Both the position numbers and the translations under genes were made by a program. This document shows positions 15,142 to 17,634 of a DNA stretch of 17,634 bases, piece after piece; positions within the stretch are counted from its first letter, which is position 1; each line of letters begins with the position of its first letter. Source of the DNA: CAMQRS01 sp964370065 (GTDB lineage Bacteria > Bacillota_I > Bacilli_A > Erysipelotrichales > Erysipelotrichaceae); NCBI GenBank assembly GCA_964370065.1, contig CAYJGK010000028.1:1-17634 (forward strand), in the 5' to 3' direction. The notes beneath the pieces were generated by a model. It did not search any database and had not been told where the DNA came from. It worked only from the letters and a program-made list of their open reading frames with translations.

Positions 15142-15423
15142 TTAAGAAAAAAAATTCTTAAACACAATTATTGTTGTTAATACAAATAAAGATATAATAG
15201 TAAATAAACTATAAACTAATATGTTATCACCAGTTTCAGGATTTTCAACCTTTACTTCTTCAACTACAAATGAAGCTTTAAATAATTCGCCTCCATAATT
15301 AAGTAGTTCAACATCAAATGTTCCTGCTTCTAGTGTAGATAAATATTCATTTGTTATATTCATAATTACACTACCCTCTTCAAAAGTAAAATATTTTTCA
15401 TTTTTTTCCTCCGATTTTATAAT
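15142..15423 (-). pseudogene. C-terminal end of a cell-wall-anchored surface protein
   Basis: An open stretch of 93 codons begins after an in-frame TAG (15424-15426). Its first ATG is at 15363, well inside a domain, and coding similarity runs upstream of it (EEKNEKYFTFEEGSVIMNIT). The part through residue 50 resembles the last strand set of an X2-like/Ig-like module (EYLSTLEAGTFDVELLNYGG, then ASFVVE). The end is a sorting-signal-like NPETGDN, a hydrophobic segment of about 22 residues and a short tail with one Lys. This looks like the 3' remnant of a long sortase-anchored protein whose 5' part is gone. The reading frame could be translated from ATG 15363, but there is no ribosome site at it and no signal peptide. 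Module assignment is by pattern only. Confidence 0.65.
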
Positions 15424-15462
15424 CTAACTATAATGCAAAATATTAGTATTTACAATGTATAG

Positions 15463-15606
15463 TTAAAACATATTATTACCGAATTTTCTTTAAATCAAAA
15501 GAAAAAGATAAAGGAACTCCACTATGAATACTATGAACAAATGAAAATATGCCATAAAGTAAAACCTATAGTACTAAGTCATAATGAAAACTCAATAATT
15601 CATTAA
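15463..15606 (+). pseudogene. Orphan coding fragment, plus strand, unidentified
   Basis: A 47-codon stop-to-stop frame without a start or ribosome site. Its residues (for example KELHYEYYEQMKICHKVKP, then IVLSHNENSIIH-stop) look protein-like, with mixed charged and aromatic residues. No family recognised. It lies next to other decayed pieces of opposite orientation. It could be chance. Confidence 0.25.
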
Positions 15607-15638
15607 AAAAATATTAAAATAGTTGTTTCTTAAATATA

Positions 15639-16032
15639 TTATTCAATAAATTTTTTTGCATCCTTAACACTGGAATTTTTATCAATATATAAAATATCAA
15701 TAAATGGTATTTTCCTGCTGCTTTAATACCTGTATGTATAGATCCTTTTTTCATAAAAGATAGTCTTTTAACTCTTTATTCATAATTACTTGCGGTCTTA
15801 TCATCCATCGTTTTAATAAACAAAGAAATAGGTTTATCATTATAATTTTTAAATTAAATATTAACAATCTACTTTCATAATCTTTTGATTGTATTCAGCA
15901 TTTGCTTCTATATTAAATACAAATAATAACTTTTAGATTCAATTGTACGCATTATACCACAAATAAATTTTCATCATAATAAGCGTTACAATCACAACTT
16001 TTCATCTTTGTTATTAAATGTACTACTCATCT
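15639..16032 (-). pseudogene. Frameshifted remnant of an unidentified gene
   Basis: Minus-strand pieces join into one protein-like string if single-base losses in A runs are allowed. QSKDYESRLLIFNLK is followed by a shift near 15844, then NYNDKPISLFIKTMDDKTAS and NYE. An in-frame TAA follows (possibly from CAA), then RVKRLSFMKKGSIHTGIKAA and GK. A second shift near 15713 leads to IPFIDILYIDKNSS and VKDAKKFIE-stop at 15639-15641. Further upstream, broken frames run back to an ATG near 16030. Two frameshifts, at least one nonsense codon and loss of the 5' end make it non-functional. I cannot name the family. Confidence 0.5.
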
Positions 16033-16041
16033 TGTGAACAT

Positions 16042-16075
16042 AAAAGTATTACCCAAATAAATGGGCAATACTTTT
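16042..16075 (-). terminator. Nitroreductase gene terminator
   Basis: AAAAGTATTACCCA (16042-16055) and TGGGCAATACTTTT (16062-16075) form a 14-bp stem (one G-U pair on the minus strand) with loop AATAAA. It overlaps the stop codon (16074-16076). The terminal U run is part of the stem, and it could work in both directions. Confidence 0.75.
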
Positions 16076-16577
16076 ATTTTATATACATGACTTTACTTAC
16101 ATCAAAACGGTCAACAAAGTGGTTTGCCTCCGCATCTTTAGGATATCCTATTCCAATGACACTAAAAGCCTCTTCATATTGCGCTAATTGATACAAATTT
16201 TTTACATACTTCATACGTGCAACATCTGGTGTAGTACCATACCAAACTGCACCTAAATTTAAATGTGCTGCTTGAATTAATATATTTTGCGTTGCAGCTG
16301 AACAATCCTGTTCTTTATATTCACCAAAGCGTAATTCTTTATCTACGCTCACTACAACAATTGCAATATTAGCATTCACTAAACTTGTCGCATATGGATT
16401 TGATTTAGATAAAGCCTCTAAGTTCTGTTTCCCACTCACTACAATAAAACGCCAAGGTTGTTGGTTCCCCGCCGAGGGCGCTTGCATTCCGGCTTTTAAT
16501 AATTGTTCAATCACAGATTGAACAATTGGTTGTTCGCTAAATTGGCGAACGCTTCTTCGTGTAAAAATAGCATTCAT
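16074..16577 (-). CDS. Nitroreductase family FMN oxidoreductase
   Basis: Small NAD(P)H-dependent, FMN-binding nitroreductase of 167 residues, the usual size of the short group in Bacillota. The N terminus has the FMN-phosphate motif RRSVRQF (7-13) and the flavin loop APSAGNQQPWRF (33-44). Mid-protein NILIQAAHLNLGAVWYG forms the dimer-interface helix and strand. The end has VIGIGYPKD. It differs from the IYD-like protein at 3259-3870: the long lid with the Glu/Tyr/Lys triad is missing, so it is probably a general nitro or quinone reductase. AAGGAG lies 7 bases before the ATG. No clear promoter was found in the 150-base gap after the SDR gene, but a terminator there separates the two. Substrate unknown. 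Confidence 0.92.
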   Translation of the reverse strand: MNAIFTRRSVRQFSEQPIVQSVIEQLLKAGMQAPSAGNQQPWRFIVVSGKQNLEALSKSNPYATSLVNANIAIVVVSVDKELRFGEYKEQDCSAATQNILIQAAHLNLGAVWYGTTPDVARMKYVKNLYQLAQYEEAFSVIGIGYPKDAEANHFVDRFDVSKVMYIK

Positions 16578-16661
16578 GTTTATTCTCCTTTTATCAATAG
16601 TTCACTTTAATAGTTTAACACAAAAATCATTTAACTATACTCATTTCGTCTCTCCAGTATG

Positions 16662-16701
16662 AAAAATTTCAAACACATAATGCTTTTTAGTCATGCGTTT
16701 G
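16662..16701 (-). terminator. SDR gene terminator
   Basis: On the minus strand an 11-bp stem with two G-U pairs (16691-16701 with 16670-16680) and a 10-base loop is followed by AAATTTTT. It lies 27 bases past the SDR stop at 16728. Confidence 0.6.
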
Positions 16702-16727
16702 TAAAGTGTAATGAAATATGTTTTGTA

Positions 16728-17543
16728 TTATAATTTATATACTTGTTTAATCATGAAATCGTAAACTCTATCACCAAAAATTTTATGAAAATACACGGCT
16801 GCCTTCGCATTGTATCCAAGCAAATATCTAGGTTTAGGATGTTTGCATTCACTTGCTTTTACAATGCATTTTGCAATCACTTCAGGTGCAGTAATATTTT
16901 TAGAATACATCTTACGCATTTGTTTGGCTGCTTGTAATGATTGTTTTTTATAATCACTTGTTTGACTGGAATCAATTAAGTGTTGGGAAGCGATGTTTCC
17001 CCAGTTAGTTTTAATCGCTCCTGGTTCAATTAACACTACATGAATACCAAATGGCTGTACTTCTAAACGTAAGCAGTTTGATAGTCCTTCCACGGCATAC
17101 TTGGTACTATGATACCAACCACCAAACGGTGTACTTACCCGCCCACCCATTGAAGAAACATTGATGATTTTACCGTTTTTTTGTTGTCGCATATATGGTA
17201 ACACTTCTTTTGTTAAAGCAACAAGACCAAATACATTTACTTCCATCTGTTTTTTTGCTTCTATCATTGAAACATCTTCAATAGCACCAAAATAGCCATA
17301 TCCAGCATTATTAACTAAAATATCAATTCTTCCTTGTTCTTTAAGAATCGTTTGTACACAAGTTTTTATACTTGTTGCATCTGTTACATCTAATTGTATC
17401 CTGTGCAAATTTGTAGATTGTTCAAAGGTTGCATGCAAAGTGCGCGAACTGGCATACACAATATATCCTTTTTTTAAAAAAGCATGAATGCAACTTTTAC
17501 CAATTCCACTTGAGGAACCACTTATTAACACGACTTTTTTCAT
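16728..17543 (-). CDS. Classical short-chain dehydrogenase/reductase
   Basis: NAD(P)-dependent Rossmann-fold oxidoreductase, 271 residues. Cofactor motif SGSSSGIG (8-15), LDVTD (51-55) for adenine contact, NNAG (78-81), catalytic S131, Y144 and K148 (YHSTK) and PGAIKT after the active site are all present. R34 after the second strand favours NADP(H). The 20-residue C-terminal extension and the motif NNAGYGYFG place it with the retinol/17-beta-hydroxysteroid-dehydrogenase-like group of oxidoreductases common in Bacillota. Substrate unknown. AAAGGAG lies 6 bases before the ATG; an extended -10 (TGGTATAGT, 17571-17579) is upstream. It is separated from the nitroreductase by a terminator. Confidence 0.93.
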   Translation of the reverse strand: MKKVVLISGSSSGIGKSCIHAFLKKGYIVYASSRTLHATFEQSTNLHRIQLDVTDATSIKTCVQTILKEQGRIDILVNNAGYGYFGAIEDVSMIEAKKQMEVNVFGLVALTKEVLPYMRQQKNGKIINVSSMGGRVSTPFGGWYHSTKYAVEGLSNCLRLEVQPFGIHVVLIEPGAIKTNWGNIASQHLIDSSQTSDYKKQSLQAAKQMRKMYSKNITAPEVIAKCIVKASECKHPKPRYLLGYNAKAAVYFHKIFGDRVYDFMIKQVYKL

Positions 17544-17570
17544 ACTATACTCCTTTCGATTTATATTTTA

Positions 17571-17579
17571 ACTATACCA
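17571..17579 (-). promoter_or_regulatory. SDR gene promoter, extended -10
   Basis: TGGTATAGT on the minus strand, 28 bases upstream of the ATG at 17543. No matching -35. Confidence 0.5.
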
Positions 17580-17611
17580 TACTCTTTTATAAATGGTGGT
17601 ATATAAGCATA

Positions 17612-17634
17612 AAAGACTTCACCTGGAAGTCTTT
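17612..17634. terminator. Hairpin at window edge
   Basis: AAAGACTTC (17612-17620) pairs with GAAGTCTTT (17626-17634), loop ACCTG. Probably the terminator of a gene beyond the right end. The flanking U tract is cut off, so direction is unknown. Confidence 0.5.

Noticed and set aside
15366..15401. GGAGG plus ATG at 15401 on the minus strand, looking like a small gene start
   Set aside because: The frame gives only 11 codons and is out of frame with the surface-protein tail; the GGAGG is part of its coding sequence.
15521..15538. Tandem 9-base repeat ACTATGAA(T/C)
   Set aside because: Only two copies, explained by a Tyr-Glu-Tyr-Tyr-Glu coding stretch.
1..17634. CRISPR array, tRNA, rRNA, insertion sequence or prophage
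   Set aside because: No regularly spaced repeats, cloverleaf or rRNA-like segments, no transposase, integrase or terminal repeats seen on either strand.

Overview
The window is AT-rich bacterial DNA with strong Shine-Dalgarno sites, many extended -10 promoters (TGnTATAAT), short intergenic gaps and U-tract hairpin terminators. Gene content (GreA, MltG next to a DUF1292/YrzB protein, a perfect CcpA-type cre site, a sortase-like surface anchor) points to a low-GC Gram-positive (Bacillota), possibly an Erysipelotrichia-like or other anaerobic or gut lineage. The lineage is an inference; no rRNA or tRNA gene is present to test it.

Layout. 1-1931: greA, mltG and a DUF1292 gene on the minus strand. 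mltG and the DUF1292 gene overlap; greA has its own promoter. 1967-3260: a divergent CapA/PgsA-like surface metallophosphatase, ending in a bidirectional terminator. 3259-5363: an iodotyrosine-dehalogenase-like nitroreductase (minus) and a MATE exporter (plus), divergently transcribed from overlapping promoters. 5550-8015: a minus-strand operon of flavodoxin, an NhaC antiporter and a fusion of an FMN split barrel with a 2[4Fe-4S] ferredoxin. 8068-11277: a large SWIM/SNF2 ATPase (minus), divergent from an O6-alkylguanine-DNA alkyltransferase (plus, 11382-11843).

11920-14661: a tightly coupled plus-strand operon of a MerA-like FAD oxidoreductase, a CDP-alcohol phosphatidyltransferase and a TVP38/TMEM64 (DedA-like) membrane protein. 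It is preceded by a perfect cre match and closed by a GNRA-loop terminator. 14662-16040: about 1.4 kb without an intact gene. It contains decayed coding pieces, including the C-terminal end of an NPETG-anchored surface protein that still has its terminator. 16042-17579: a second nitroreductase and a short-chain dehydrogenase, both minus strand. The window ends in a hairpin.

Six of the intact genes encode confident or likely flavin or nicotinamide redox proteins. The two most interesting points are the dehalogenase-like nitroreductase, which keeps all three residues that hold iodotyrosine in animal IYD as I recall them, and the cre-preceded oxidoreductase/lipid-synthase/TVP38 operon, which looks like an undescribed membrane-associated redox or lipid module. 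No CRISPR array, insertion sequence, prophage or RNA gene was seen.
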